Below, piece after piece: positions 1 through 8,278 of a stretch of DNA of 64,000 nucleotides. A model generated the notes under the pieces. The model was not told where the DNA came from. It ran no database searches and worked only from the letters and a program-made list of their open reading frames with translations. Every line of letters starts with the position of its first letter. Positions within the stretch are counted from its first letter, which is position 1. Location: contig BMUX01000009.1 in NCBI GenBank assembly GCA_014650415.1, positions 248,001 to 312,000 on the forward strand, read 5' to 3'. A program made the translations under genes and the position numbers. Source of the stretch: Streptomyces spiroverticillatus (GTDB lineage: Bacteria; Actinomycetota; Actinomycetes; Streptomycetales; Streptomycetaceae).

Positions 1-201
1 CCCCGCCGTACTCCTCGGGGATGCTGACGCCGAGGTAGCCGAGCTTGGCGGCCTCGGACCACAGGGCGTCGGGGTGCGCCTCCTCGGCGACGATCCTGGT
101 GAAGTAGTCGCGTCCGTAGCGCTTGCCGAGGGTGGCGACGGCGGCGCGGAGCGCCTGCTGCTCCTCGGTCTCGATCACAGCGTTCTTGTCGGTGGTGCTC
201 A
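1..201 (-). CDS. Acyl-CoA dehydrogenase, N-terminal part (runs off window)
   Basis: Only the first 67 codons are present. The start is ATG at 201, and the protein continues beyond position 1. The segment ending in LGYLGVSIPEEYGG is the conserved N-terminal helix motif of FAD-dependent acyl-CoA dehydrogenases, which oxidise acyl-CoA to enoyl-CoA. The start overlaps the stop of the upstream biotin carboxylase gene as ATGA, so the two are translationally coupled. From the operon context an isovaleryl- or citronellyl-CoA-type substrate is likely, but this fragment cannot show specificity. Confidence 0.85.
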
Positions 202-2187
202 TGCTTCCTGGTCCTCCTGTGCACTGGTGTCCGTGACGACGGCGAGCAGGGTGCCGACCTCGACCTGGCGGCCGGGGGCGGCGTGGAGCGCGGTGAGCGT
301 GCCGGAGGCGGGAGCGGTGACGCGGTGCTCCATCTTCATGGCCTCCAGCCACAACAGGGGCTGGCCCGCCTCGACCCGGACGCCTTCCGCGAGCCCTTCG
401 GCGATCCGTACGACCGTCCCCGGCATGGGGGCGAGCAGGGAGCCGGGGGCGGTGCGCGCGGTGGGGTCGGGGAAGCGGGGGGCGGGGGTGAGGGCGTAGG
501 AGCCGGTGGGGGTGTCGACGTACACGGTGCTCGCCCGCACCGTGCTGGTGCCCTGGCCGCTGCGTCCGGTGCTGGTGCTTGCGCCGCTGCGTCCGGTGCT
601 GGTGCTCGCGTGCACCTGTACGCGGTGGCGGATCTGCACCCCCTCGGTTTCGAGGACGACCTCGTGCGGGGTGACGGAGACGACGCGGTCGACGCCCTCC
701 ACGCGGTAGCCGCCGTCGCGCTCGCGCCGGTAGCGGACTTCGTGGCCGTTGTACGTCTTGGTCTGCGGCTGTGACGGGACGTTCCGCCAGCCTCCGCCGA
801 AGCGCCCGCCCCGTGCGGCGGCGTCCGCGAGGGCGGCGGCGACGGCGGCGAGCGCCTCGCCCGGGGGCGGGGTGGTGAGGGCGTCGAGGTGGCGGTCGTA
901 GAAGCCGGTGTCCAGGCGGGCGGCCCGGAAGTCGGGGTGGCGCAGGGAGCGCACGAGGAGGTCCCGGTTGGTGACGGGGCCGTGCACGCGGGTGCGGGCG
1001 AGGGTGTGCGCGAGGGCGCGGACGGCTTCGGCGCGGGTGGGGGCGTGGGCGATGACCTTGGCGAGCATGGGGTCGTAGTGGACGCCGACGGTGTCGCCGC
1101 TCTCGAAGCCGGTGTCGAGGCGCAGTCCCGGCCCGGTGGGGACGTCCAGGGTGTGCAGGACGCCCGTCTGGGGCTGCCAGCCGCGGGCGGGGTCCTCGGC
1201 GTACAGGCGGGCCTCCACGGCGTGCCCCCGGGCGTCCGGGGGCGTCGGCGGGAGTGCGTGTCCCTCGGCGACGCGGATCTGGAGGGCGACGAGGTCGATG
1301 CCGAACACGGCCTCGGTGACGGGGTGTTCGACCTGGAGGCGGGTGTTCATCTCCAGGAAGTACGCCCTGCCGTTCGCGTCGACGAGGAACTCGACGGTGC
1401 CGGCGCCGACGTACCCGACGGCGCGGGCGGCGGCGGTGGCGGCGTCGTGCAGGGTGGTGCGCTGTGCGTCGGTGAGCCCCGGGGCCGGTGCTTCCTCGAT
1501 CACCTTCTGGTGCCGGCGCTGGAGCGAGCAGTCGCGGGTGCCGAGCGCCCACACGGTGCCGTGCGTGTCGGCGAGAACTTGCACCTCTATGTGGCGACCG
1601 TTTTCGACGTAGGGCTCGGCGAAGACGTCGCCGTCACCGAAGGCGGAGCGCGCCTCGGCGGAGGCTGCCGTCACCTCGTCCTGGAGTTGTGCGAGTTCCC
1701 GGACGATGCGCATGCCGCGTCCGCCGCCCCCGGCCGCCGCCTTGAGCAGGAGGGGCAGATCGGCGTCCGTCGCGGTGGCCGGGTCGACAGGGGCGAGCAG
1801 CGGGACGCCGGCCTTCGCCATCAGTTCCTTGGCGCGGGTCTTGGACGCCATGGCCGCGATGGCGTCCGGGGACGGACCGATCCAGGTGAGTCCGGCGTCG
1901 GTGACGGCGCGGGCGAAGTCGGCGTTCTCCGACAGGAACCCGTACCCGGGGTGCACGGCGTCCGCACCTGCGGCAAGGGCGGCCTTCACGACCAGTTCGC
2001 CGCGCAGGTAGGTGTCGGAGGGGGCCGCGCCCGGCAGACGTACGGACGCGTCGGCGGTACGGGTGTGCAGGGCGTCCGCGTCCGGGTCGGAGTGCACGGC
2101 GACGGTGTCGATGCCCAGCTCGGCGCAGGTGCGGAAGACGCGGCAGGCGATCTCGCCGCGGTTGGCGACGAGGAGGGTGTTGATCAC
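199..2187 (-). CDS. Acyl-CoA carboxylase alpha subunit (biotin carboxylase + BCCP)
   Basis: The 662-residue protein carries out ATP-dependent carboxylation of biotin and also contains the biotin carrier domain. From the GTG start at 2187 it opens with the biotin-carboxylase motif LLVANRGEIACRVFRT. The glycine-rich ATP-grasp loop KAAAGGGGRGMRIV lies mid-domain, and FLEMNTRLQVEHPVTE is the catalytic signature. The biotin site EAMKMEH is near the C-terminus, with the target lysine at about residue 618. The linker before the BCCP contains a tandem repeat (ASTSTGRSG twice). It lies 26 bp downstream of the beta-subunit gene. With AtuA- and TIGR03084-type neighbours, methylcrotonyl- or geranyl-CoA carboxylase is the likeliest role; acetyl/propionyl-CoA carboxylase is the alternative. 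Confidence 0.92.
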   Translation of the reverse strand: MINTLLVANRGEIACRVFRTCAELGIDTVAVHSDPDADALHTRTADASVRLPGAAPSDTYLRGELVVKAALAAGADAVHPGYGFLSENADFARAVTDAGLTWIGPSPDAIAAMASKTRAKELMAKAGVPLLAPVDPATATDADLPLLLKAAAGGGGRGMRIVRELAQLQDEVTAASAEARSAFGDGDVFAEPYVENGRHIEVQVLADTHGTVWALGTRDCSLQRRHQKVIEEAPAPGLTDAQRTTLHDAATAAARAVGYVGAGTVEFLVDANGRAYFLEMNTRLQVEHPVTEAVFGIDLVALQIRVAEGHALPPTPPDARGHAVEARLYAEDPARGWQPQTGVLHTLDVPTGPGLRLDTGFESGDTVGVHYDPMLAKVIAHAPTRAEAVRALAHTLARTRVHGPVTNRDLLVRSLRHPDFRAARLDTGFYDRHLDALTTPPPGEALAAVAAALADAAARGGRFGGGWRNVPSQPQTKTYNGHEVRYRRERDGGYRVEGVDRVVSVTPHEVVLETEGVQIRHRVQVHASTSTGRSGASTSTGRSGQGTSTVRASTVYVDTPTGSYALTPAPRFPDPTARTAPGSLLAPMPGTVVRIAEGLAEGVRVEAGQPLLWLEAMKMEHRVTAPASGTLTALHAAPGRQVEVGTLLAVVTDTSAQEDQEA

Positions 2188-2213
2188 TGGGTTCTCCGGG
2201 ATCACTGGGTGCC

Positions 2214-3818
2214 TCACATCCGGAAGACGCCGAAGCCGCCGCGCACGCCCTCGACGGGGGCCGTGTGGACGGCGGACAGGCACAGGCCGAGGACGGTGCG
2301 GGTGTCGCGGGGGTCGATGACCCCGTCGTCGTACAGCCGCCCGGACAGGAACATCGGGAGGGACTCGGACTCGATCTGCTGCTCCACCATGGCGCGCAGT
2401 CCGGCGTCGGCCTCGTCGTCGTACGGCTGCCCCTTGGCGGCGGCGGAGGCCCGGGCCACGATCGAGAGCACTCCGGCGAGCTGCTGCGGGCCCATCACGG
2501 CGGACTTGGCGGTGGGCCAGGCGAAGAGGAAACGGGGGTCGTAGGCGCGCCCGCACATGCCGTAGTGCCCGGCACCGTAGGAGGCGCCCATGAGGACGGA
2601 GAGGTGGGGGACTTTCGAGTTCGCCACCGCGTTGATCATCATCGCGCCGTGCTTGATGATGCCGCCCTGTTCGTACTCCTTGCCGACCATGTAGCCGGTG
2701 GTGTTGTGGAGGAAGAGCAGCGGGATGTCGCGCTGGTTGGCGAGCTGGATGAACTGGGCGGCCTTCTGCGACTCGGCGCTGAAGAGCACCCCTTGGGCGT
2801 TGGCGAGGATGCCGACCGGATAGCCGTGGAGGGTGGCCCACCCTGTCACCAGGCTGGTGCCGTACAGCGGCTTGAACTCGTCGAAGTCGGAGGCGTCGAC
2901 GATGCGGGCGATGACCTCGCGCGGGTCGAAGGGGGTCTTCAGGTCGCCGGGGACGATGCCGGCGAGTTCTTCTTGGTCGTACAGGGGTTCTTGGACTGTC
3001 GCCGGGTCCGGATCCGGGTGTGCCTTGCGCCAGTTGAGGCGCGAAACGATACGCCGGGCCTGGTGCAAGGCGTCGTGCTCGTCGACGGCGTAGTGGTCGG
3101 CGAGGCCGGAGGTGCGGGCGTGCATCTCGGCGCCGCCGAGGGACTCGTCGTCGCTCTCCTCGCCGGTGGCCATTTTGACGAGGGGCGGGCCGCCGAGGAA
3201 CACCTTCGACTGCTTGCTGATCATGACCGTGTGGTCGGACATGCCGGGGACGTAGGCACCGCCGGCGGTGGAGTTGCCGAAGACGACGGCGATGGTGGGG
3301 ATGCCGGCGGCGGACAGACGCGTGATGTCGCGGAAGAGGGCGCCGCCGGGGATGAAGATCTCCTTCTGGGAGGGGAGGTCTGCTCCGCCGGACTCCACGA
3401 GGCTGATGCACGGGAGGCGGTTTTCGTACGCGATCTGGTTGGCGCGGAGGGCCTTTTTGAGGGTCCAGGGGTTGGAGGCGCCGCCGCGGACGGTGGGGTC
3501 GTTGGCGGTGATGAGGCATTCGACGCCCTCGACGACGCCGATGCCGGTGACCATCGAGGCGCCGACGGGGTAGTCGCTGCCCCAGGCGGCGAGGGGGGAC
3601 AGCTCCAGGAAGGGGGTGTCCGGGTCGAGGAGGAGCTCGATGCGCTCGCGGGCGAGGAGCTTGCCGCGTTTGCGGTGGCGGGCGAGGTACTTTTCGCCGC
3701 CGCCGGCGAGGGCGGTTCGGTGGGCCTCTTCGAGGGCGTCGAGCTTGGTGAGGGTGGTGGTGCGGTGGGTGGTGTAGGTGGGGGAGGTGGGGTCGAGGGT
3801 GGTGGGGAGGGTGGGCAT
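2214..3818 (-). CDS. Acyl-CoA carboxylase beta subunit (carboxyltransferase)
   Basis: The 534-residue protein moves CO2 from carboxybiotin to the acyl-CoA. Both crotonase-fold halves are present. The N-terminal half has KLLARERIELLLDPDTPFLE and the GVVEGVECLITANDPTVRGG region. The C-terminal half has FLHNTTGYMVGKEYEQGGIIKHGAMM and SYGAGHYGMCGRAYDP. The wording of these motifs is closest to methylcrotonyl-CoA carboxylase beta subunits (family knowledge, not a search). It forms the catalytic complex with the downstream alpha subunit. The ATG at 3818 follows a purine-rich stretch. Confidence 0.92.
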   Translation of the reverse strand: MPTLPTTLDPTSPTYTTHRTTTLTKLDALEEAHRTALAGGGEKYLARHRKRGKLLARERIELLLDPDTPFLELSPLAAWGSDYPVGASMVTGIGVVEGVECLITANDPTVRGGASNPWTLKKALRANQIAYENRLPCISLVESGGADLPSQKEIFIPGGALFRDITRLSAAGIPTIAVVFGNSTAGGAYVPGMSDHTVMISKQSKVFLGGPPLVKMATGEESDDESLGGAEMHARTSGLADHYAVDEHDALHQARRIVSRLNWRKAHPDPDPATVQEPLYDQEELAGIVPGDLKTPFDPREVIARIVDASDFDEFKPLYGTSLVTGWATLHGYPVGILANAQGVLFSAESQKAAQFIQLANQRDIPLLFLHNTTGYMVGKEYEQGGIIKHGAMMINAVANSKVPHLSVLMGASYGAGHYGMCGRAYDPRFLFAWPTAKSAVMGPQQLAGVLSIVARASAAAKGQPYDDEADAGLRAMVEQQIESESLPMFLSGRLYDDGVIDPRDTRTVLGLCLSAVHTAPVEGVRGGFGVFRM

Positions 3819-3888
3819 GAGAGGCCTCTCCGGGGGTGGGGTTCAGACTCGGGGTGCGCTCGTGCGGGTGGGTGGGTGGCTGGTCGCA

Positions 3889-3931
3889 CCCCTGGAGTGC
3901 CTGCCCTTCGGGCGGCACATCAGCCCGTACC
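3889..3931. repeat. Dispersed intergenic repeat, copy between carboxylase and AtuA genes
   Basis: The segment reading 'CCCCTGGAGTGCCTGCCCTT' followed by a cggcacatcagcccgtacc tail recurs almost unchanged at about 14790-14832. The 143-bp gap at 3819-3962 holds no gene. It interrupts an otherwise tight minus-strand operon and may form a stem (GCCCTTCGGGC). Confidence 0.7.
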
Positions 3932-3962
3932 GGGGGCGAGGGATGGACCCTCCGGCCCCGCC

Positions 3963-5663
3963 TCACAGCAACCCCTCCGGGATGTCCGTGTGGCGGGAGC
4001 GGAGCCATTCGCCCAGGGCCTTGGCCTGGGGGTCGAAGCGGGACTGGGAGGCCACTCCCTCGCCGAGGAGGCCCGTGACGGTGAAGTTCAGGGCGCGCAG
4101 GTGCGGGAGGACGGTGCGGGTGACCGGCAGGTCCCGGGTCTCCGGGAGGAGTTCGCGGAGGCGGGCTTCCGTGAGGTGGTGGGCCAGCCACCGCCAGGCC
4201 TCGTCCGTACGGACCCACAGGCCGACGTTCGCATCACCGCCCTTGTCCCCGCTCCGGGCCCCCGCCACGAGCCCGAGCGGTGCCCGGCGGGTCGGACCGG
4301 AGGGCAGTGGGCGGGGCAGCTCGGGCTCGGGTACGGGGTCGAGGGGCCGGGTCCGTACGGCAGGCGGCACCGGCTGCGTGCGCCCGTCCGGCAGCACCGC
4401 CACGTGCGCCGCCTCCGCCGCTGCCACGTACCGCGCCGAGAACACCCCGTACGGCGCCCCCTTGCCCGGCGGTGCCGTCACGTGGAAGCCCGGGTAGCTG
4501 CCGAGCGCCAGCTCCACCGCCGCCCCGCTGACCGCCCGCCCGACCTTCTCCGCGTCCGGGTCCCGTACGACGAGCCGCAGCAGGGCGCTCGCGGTCTCCT
4601 CCGTGGCCGCGTCCTCGCGGTCGGCGCGTGCGAGTTCCCAACGCACCTGTGCCGGACGCCCCTTGGCCGCGTCCAGGGCGTCCTCGACCTGTCCGCGCAC
4701 CAGGTCCGCCTTCTCCTCGACGTCGAGCCCGGTGAGGACGAAGACGACCTCGTTGCGCCAGCCGCCGATGCGGGTGAGCCCCGTCTTGAGGGTGGGCGGC
4801 GGTTCCTCGCCCCGTACGCCGGAGACCAGCACCCGGTCGGGCCCGTCCTGTGTCAGTACGACGGTGTCGAGGCGGGCGGTGACGTCAGGACCGGCATAAC
4901 GCGCGCTGCCGGTCTCGTAGAGGAGCTGTGCCGTCACCGTGCCGGTGTCGACGACGCCGCCCGTGCCCGGGTGCTTGGTGATGACGCTGGAGCCGTCGGC
5001 GTGGATCTCGGCGAGGGGGAAGCCGGGGCGGCGCACGTCGTGGGCGCCGAAGAAGGAGTAGTTGCCGCCCGTCGCCTGGGTGCCGCATTCCAGTACGTGA
5101 CCGGCCACGACAGCGCCCGCCAGTTCGTCGTACGCTTCCGGGCCCCACCCGAACCAGTGCGCGGCCGGTCCTGTCACCAGGGCGGCGTCGGTGACGCGTC
5201 CCGTGACGACGACGTCCGCCCCGGCGTCGAGGCAGGCGGTGATTCCGGAGCCGCCGAGGTAGGCGTTGGCGGTGAGGGTGCCCTCGGGCCACTGACCGTT
5301 TCCGATCAGGTCGTCCCCCTGTACGTGACCGACCTTGACCGGAATGCCCAGCCGTTGCGCCAACTCCCGCAGCGCTGTGGCGAGCCCGGCGGGGTTGAGC
5401 CCTCCCGCATTGGTGACGATCTTGACGCCCTTGTCGTGGGCGAGCCCGAGACCGGTCTCCATCTGCCGCAGGAAAGTCTTGGCGTACCCGGCGGCAGGGT
5501 CCTTCAGCCGGTCCCGGCCGAGGATGAGCATGGTCAGCTCGGCAAGGTAGTCGCCGGTGAGGACGTCGAGTTCGCCGCCGGTGAGCATCTCGCGGACGGC
5601 GTCGAAACGGTCGCCGTAGAAGCCGGACGCGTTGCCGATGCGCAGGACCTCGGGCCGGGTCAC
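3963..5663 (-). CDS. Acyclic terpene utilisation AtuA-like protein (DUF1446 type)
   Basis: The 566-residue protein starts at GTG 5663 with LRIGNASGFYGDRFDAVREM, the typical opening of the AtuA/DUF1446 family. Later family motifs include LDVLTGDYLAELTMLIL, KIVTNAGGLNP and LACRSGDKG-like (VAGARSGDKGGDANVGLWV) near the C-terminus. AtuA is needed for acyclic terpene (citronellol/geraniol) growth in Pseudomonas, but its reaction is not settled. In actinomycetes the gene usually sits, as here, beside acyl-CoA carboxylase subunits. It overlaps the upstream gene stop as GTGA, indicating coupling. An upstream in-frame extension exists but is antisense-like in composition, so the GTG start is preferred. 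Confidence 0.85.
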   Translation of the reverse strand: MTRPEVLRIGNASGFYGDRFDAVREMLTGGELDVLTGDYLAELTMLILGRDRLKDPAAGYAKTFLRQMETGLGLAHDKGVKIVTNAGGLNPAGLATALRELAQRLGIPVKVGHVQGDDLIGNGQWPEGTLTANAYLGGSGITACLDAGADVVVTGRVTDAALVTGPAAHWFGWGPEAYDELAGAVVAGHVLECGTQATGGNYSFFGAHDVRRPGFPLAEIHADGSSVITKHPGTGGVVDTGTVTAQLLYETGSARYAGPDVTARLDTVVLTQDGPDRVLVSGVRGEEPPPTLKTGLTRIGGWRNEVVFVLTGLDVEEKADLVRGQVEDALDAAKGRPAQVRWELARADREDAATEETASALLRLVVRDPDAEKVGRAVSGAAVELALGSYPGFHVTAPPGKGAPYGVFSARYVAAAEAAHVAVLPDGRTQPVPPAVRTRPLDPVPEPELPRPLPSGPTRRAPLGLVAGARSGDKGGDANVGLWVRTDEAWRWLAHHLTEARLRELLPETRDLPVTRTVLPHLRALNFTVTGLLGEGVASQSRFDPQAKALGEWLRSRHTDIPEGLL

Positions 5664-6469
5664 GGCCGCTCCCCCGGCTTCACGGACCCCTTGGGTGCCC
5701 GCCCCTCCCCCGCCGGTCCCGCGAAGGCCTGCGCGATGTCCAGCCACCGGTCCGCGTCCGGGCCCTCCGCGCGCAGCGCCAGGTCCGCCCGGTGCGCGCG
5801 CTGGGTGGCCAGCAGGCAGAAGTCCAGCGCGGGCCCGGTGACCCGCTGTGCCGCTTCCTCGGGCCCGTACGTCCACGACTCGCCGCCCGGGCCGGTCAGT
5901 TCCACCCGGAACTCCTCCTCCGGCGGCTTCAGGCCCCGTACGAAATAGGCGTAGTCGCGGGCCCGGACCCCGATCCTGGCCACCTGCCGCAGCCGCGCGG
6001 TGGGGGTGCGGCGGATGCCCAGCGCGTCGGCGACGTCCTGGCCGTGCGCCCAGGTCTCCATGAGGCGCGCGGTGGCCATCGAGGCGACGCTCATCGGCGG
6101 CCCGTACCAGGGGAAGCGGGTGCCTGCCGGGGCGGCTGTCAGGACGTCGTGCAGGCGCTCGCGGCCCTCGCGCCAGCCGGCCAGCAGCTCGGCGGGCGGC
6201 AGGGCGGCGCCTTCCGCCGCGCCCTTGTCGACGAAGCCGTCGGGGTCCGCCGCCGCCTTGGCCGCTTCGGCCGCGAAGGCGTCCGGGTCGGTCGCGGACA
6301 GCAGTGCGACCCGGTCGGTCCAGGCGAGGTGGGCGATCTGGTGGGCGACGGTCCATCCGGCGGCGGGGGTCGCGAGACTCCAGCGGGCGTCGGGCAAGTC
6401 CCTTACGTGAAGATCGAGTTCGGCGCTCTCGTCGTGCAAGTCGCGGAGGACGGCTTCGAGTTCGGACAC
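5660..6469 (-). CDS. TIGR03084 family protein (DinB/maleylpyruvate isomerase-like fold)
   Basis: The 269-residue protein is first in the carboxylase operon. GTG 6469 is chosen because GGGAGCG precedes it and homologues begin near SELEAVLRDLHDESAEL. The motif AAGWTVAHQIAHLAWTDR matches the helical-bundle metal-binding families of the DinB/mycothiol-maleylpyruvate isomerase group. The segment WYGPPMSVASMATARLMETWAHGQDVADAL is diagnostic of TIGR03084. Its function is unknown; a mycothiol-dependent isomerase-like role in branched acyl catabolism is inference. It is the promoter-proximal gene, and the palindrome at 6528-6543 lies just upstream. Confidence 0.85.
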   Translation of the reverse strand: MSELEAVLRDLHDESAELDLHVRDLPDARWSLATPAAGWTVAHQIAHLAWTDRVALLSATDPDAFAAEAAKAAADPDGFVDKGAAEGAALPPAELLAGWREGRERLHDVLTAAPAGTRFPWYGPPMSVASMATARLMETWAHGQDVADALGIRRTPTARLRQVARIGVRARDYAYFVRGLKPPEEEFRVELTGPGGESWTYGPEEAAQRVTGPALDFCLLATQRAHRADLALRAEGPDADRWLDIAQAFAGPAGEGRAPKGSVKPGERP

Positions 6470-6511
6470 GTGGCGCTCCCGTTCGGGCGTGGCTGCGTGC
6501 CCGGGAGCATG

Positions 6512-6560
6512 ACAGCCCCCGGAGAAACAAGCAAGCGTGCTTGAATCTCGCGGGGGCTGT
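6512..6560. promoter_or_regulatory. Hairpin terminator enclosing a palindromic operator-like site
   Basis: Between the EamA stop (6579) and the TIGR03084 start (6469) the arms ACAGCCCCC (6512-6520) and GGGGGCTGT (6552-6560) pair, with GGAG/CTC continuing inward. This could end the EamA transcript. The loop contains CAAGCAAGCGTGCTTG (6528-6543), an inverted repeat of CAAGCA/TGCTTG with a 4-bp centre. That is a plausible TetR-family operator for the catabolic operon. Confidence 0.6.
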
Positions 6561-6578
6561 TCCGTGGAGCCGAATTGG

Positions 6579-7523
6579 CTAGCTCTGCGGGATTTTGCGC
6601 CGCGCCTGGCTGCGTACGGCACCGACGCTCGCGCCGATCACCAGCGCGATCGCCAGGGCGTCGACCAGTGACAACGCCTGGTGCAGGATGAGGAATCCGG
6701 CGCCGGCGGCAATCGCGGGCTCCAGGCTCATGAGGACCGCGAAAGTCGGAGCGGGCATCCGGCGCAGGGCGATCAGTTCGAGGGTGTACGGCAGGACCGA
6801 GGACATCACCGCGACGGCCGCGCCGAGACCGAGCGTCACCGGGTCCAGCAGCTTGCTGCCCGCCTCCAGGACTCCCAGCGGAAGACTGAGGAGCGCAGCG
6901 ACGGCCATCGCGAGGGCGAGTCCGTCGGCCTGCGGGAAGCGGCGTCCGGTCTTGGCGCTGAAGACGATGTACGCGGCCCAGCAGGCGCCTGCGCCGAGGG
7001 CGAAGGCCGCACCGACGAGATCGAGGCCGCCGAAGCCGGACGAGCCGAGGAGGGCGACTCCCGCGAGCGCCAGCGCCGCCCACAGGACGTTCGACCACTG
7101 CCGGGAGGCGAAGACCGAGAGTGCGAGCGGCCCGAGCACCTCCAGGGTGACGGCGGCGCCGAGCGGGATGCGGTCGGTGGCCTGGTAGATGCCGGTGTTC
7201 ATGCCGCCCATGGCGAGACCGAAGGCCAGGATCGTGCCCCAGTCCCGGCGGGTGTAGCCGCGTACCTTGGGGCGGCAGACCAGGAGCAGCACGATCGCGG
7301 CAGCGGCCAGGCGCAGGGTGACGACGCCGAGAGCACCGGTCCTGGGCATGATCAGCACGGCGAGCGCCGAACCGAACTGGACGCTCAGCCCGCCCGCCAC
7401 GACGAGCGCCACGGGGCCCAGACCGGTGCCACGCCGCTTACTGGTGGGGGTGGTGGCCGCTGCCGCAGCGGCTTCCGCGTCCAGGAGGGGGGCGGGGGCG
7501 CCCGGGGGCTCAGCGGCGTTCAC
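6579..7523 (-). CDS. EamA/RhaT-family transporter (10-TM exporter)
   Basis: The 314-residue membrane protein has the duplicated EamA domain: about ten hydrophobic helices, with GLAMGGMNTGIYQATDRIPLG in the first half and ALRRMPAPTFAVLMSLEPAIAAGAGFLIL in the second. The latter resembles RhtA-type threonine/homoserine exporters. GTG 7523 is preferred because GAGGTG lies 8 bp upstream; an in-frame extension to 7619 has no clear ribosome site. The N-terminal 45 residues are Ala/Pro-rich and cytoplasmic. It is probably monocistronic, divergent from the His-rich peptide gene. The substrate cannot be read from sequence. Confidence 0.88.
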   Translation of the reverse strand: MNAAEPPGAPAPLLDAEAAAAAATTPTSKRRGTGLGPVALVVAGGLSVQFGSALAVLIMPRTGALGVVTLRLAAAAIVLLLVCRPKVRGYTRRDWGTILAFGLAMGGMNTGIYQATDRIPLGAAVTLEVLGPLALSVFASRQWSNVLWAALALAGVALLGSSGFGGLDLVGAAFALGAGACWAAYIVFSAKTGRRFPQADGLALAMAVAALLSLPLGVLEAGSKLLDPVTLGLGAAVAVMSSVLPYTLELIALRRMPAPTFAVLMSLEPAIAAGAGFLILHQALSLVDALAIALVIGASVGAVRSQARRKIPQS

Positions 7524-7795
7524 TGTGGTGCACCTCGCGTTCAATGGGATGTACTCCCATGATGGCACGGGGAGTTGGGGTCCGGCACGGGTTTCCGGGG
7601 CCGGACCCGGCTGCTTCACAAATTATTTATCGTTCTCGAATTCGAAACCCTTTGCCTTTTCTTAGTCCAGGCAATTCTCAGTGCTTCTTGTTGCATTACT
7701 CGCGCCACCCTTAGCGTTCCTCTCACCAAGTCGGCACGACGGCACGGGAATTCCCCGCGCCCGGCCTGCCGGGCCCTTGAGTGAAAGAGAGCCAC

Positions 7796-8098
7796 ATGCT
7801 CAGCATCGAAGAACTCGAAGCGCAGGACGCGGGCCTGCTGCCCGACCGGGAGGCCCTCGGCGTCCTGAAGTTCAACTGCACGACCCCGGGCCACCACCCG
7901 ACGCCGTGCCCGCCCCCGGCCCATCACGCGCCGGTCCACCACGCTCCCGTGCACCACCACCCGGTCCACCACCAGCCGGTGCACCACCACCCGGTGCACC
8001 ACGCGCCCGAGCACCACGGCCCGGCCCACCACGGCCCCGCCCACCACGCGCCCGCCCACCACGGCCCGGCGCACTGCGAGCCCGCACGGCACTGCTGA
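7796..8098 (+). CDS. His-rich repeat peptide with RiPP-like leader
   Basis: This 100-residue peptide starts at ATG 7796 after an AAAGAGA ribosome site. Residues 1-25 look like an actinobacterial peptide leader (SIEELEAQ..LLPDREALGVL). Residues 26-41 hold two Cys. Residues 42-96 are eleven tandem pentapeptides of the form [A/V/E]-H-H-x-P, the last degenerate (AHCEP), followed by ARHC. There are four Cys and more than 20 His. It lies 180 bp upstream of an M50 membrane protease with a PqqD-like N-terminus. A RiPP precursor or a metal-binding peptide processed by that protease is inferred. No named family was recognised. The upstream 7616-7700 is notably AT-rich for this genome. Confidence 0.75.
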   Translation: MLSIEELEAQDAGLLPDREALGVLKFNCTTPGHHPTPCPPPAHHAPVHHAPVHHHPVHHQPVHHHPVHHAPEHHGPAHHGPAHHAPAHHGPAHCEPARHC

Positions 8099-8278
8099 GC
8101 AGCGTCTCCGCAGCGCCCGAGCGGTTCCTGAACACCGGTGCGGCGACGGACCCCGGTACCGCCGCCGCACCGGACCTCCGAAGATCCGGACCTCCCAAGA
8201 TCCAGTCCCCGGAGCTCCGGACAGGACAATTCAGCCTGCCCGCATTCCGTAAATTCCGCTCCTGCCGACCGGCCTTTC

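Noticed and set aside
3819..3962. Possible riboswitch or small gene between carboxyltransferase and AtuA
   Set aside because: The sequence is a copy of the dispersed intergenic repeat. No conserved aptamer or ORF was seen.
2265..5948. Very long plus-strand ORF opposite the carboxylase/AtuA genes
   Set aside because: It is a high-GC antisense shadow: Gly/Ala/Arg-rich with no domains, and it lies opposite two well-supported genes.
7919..8098. CRISPR-like array in the His-rich repeat
   Set aside because: The 15-bp periodicity is a coding pentapeptide repeat with no spacers.
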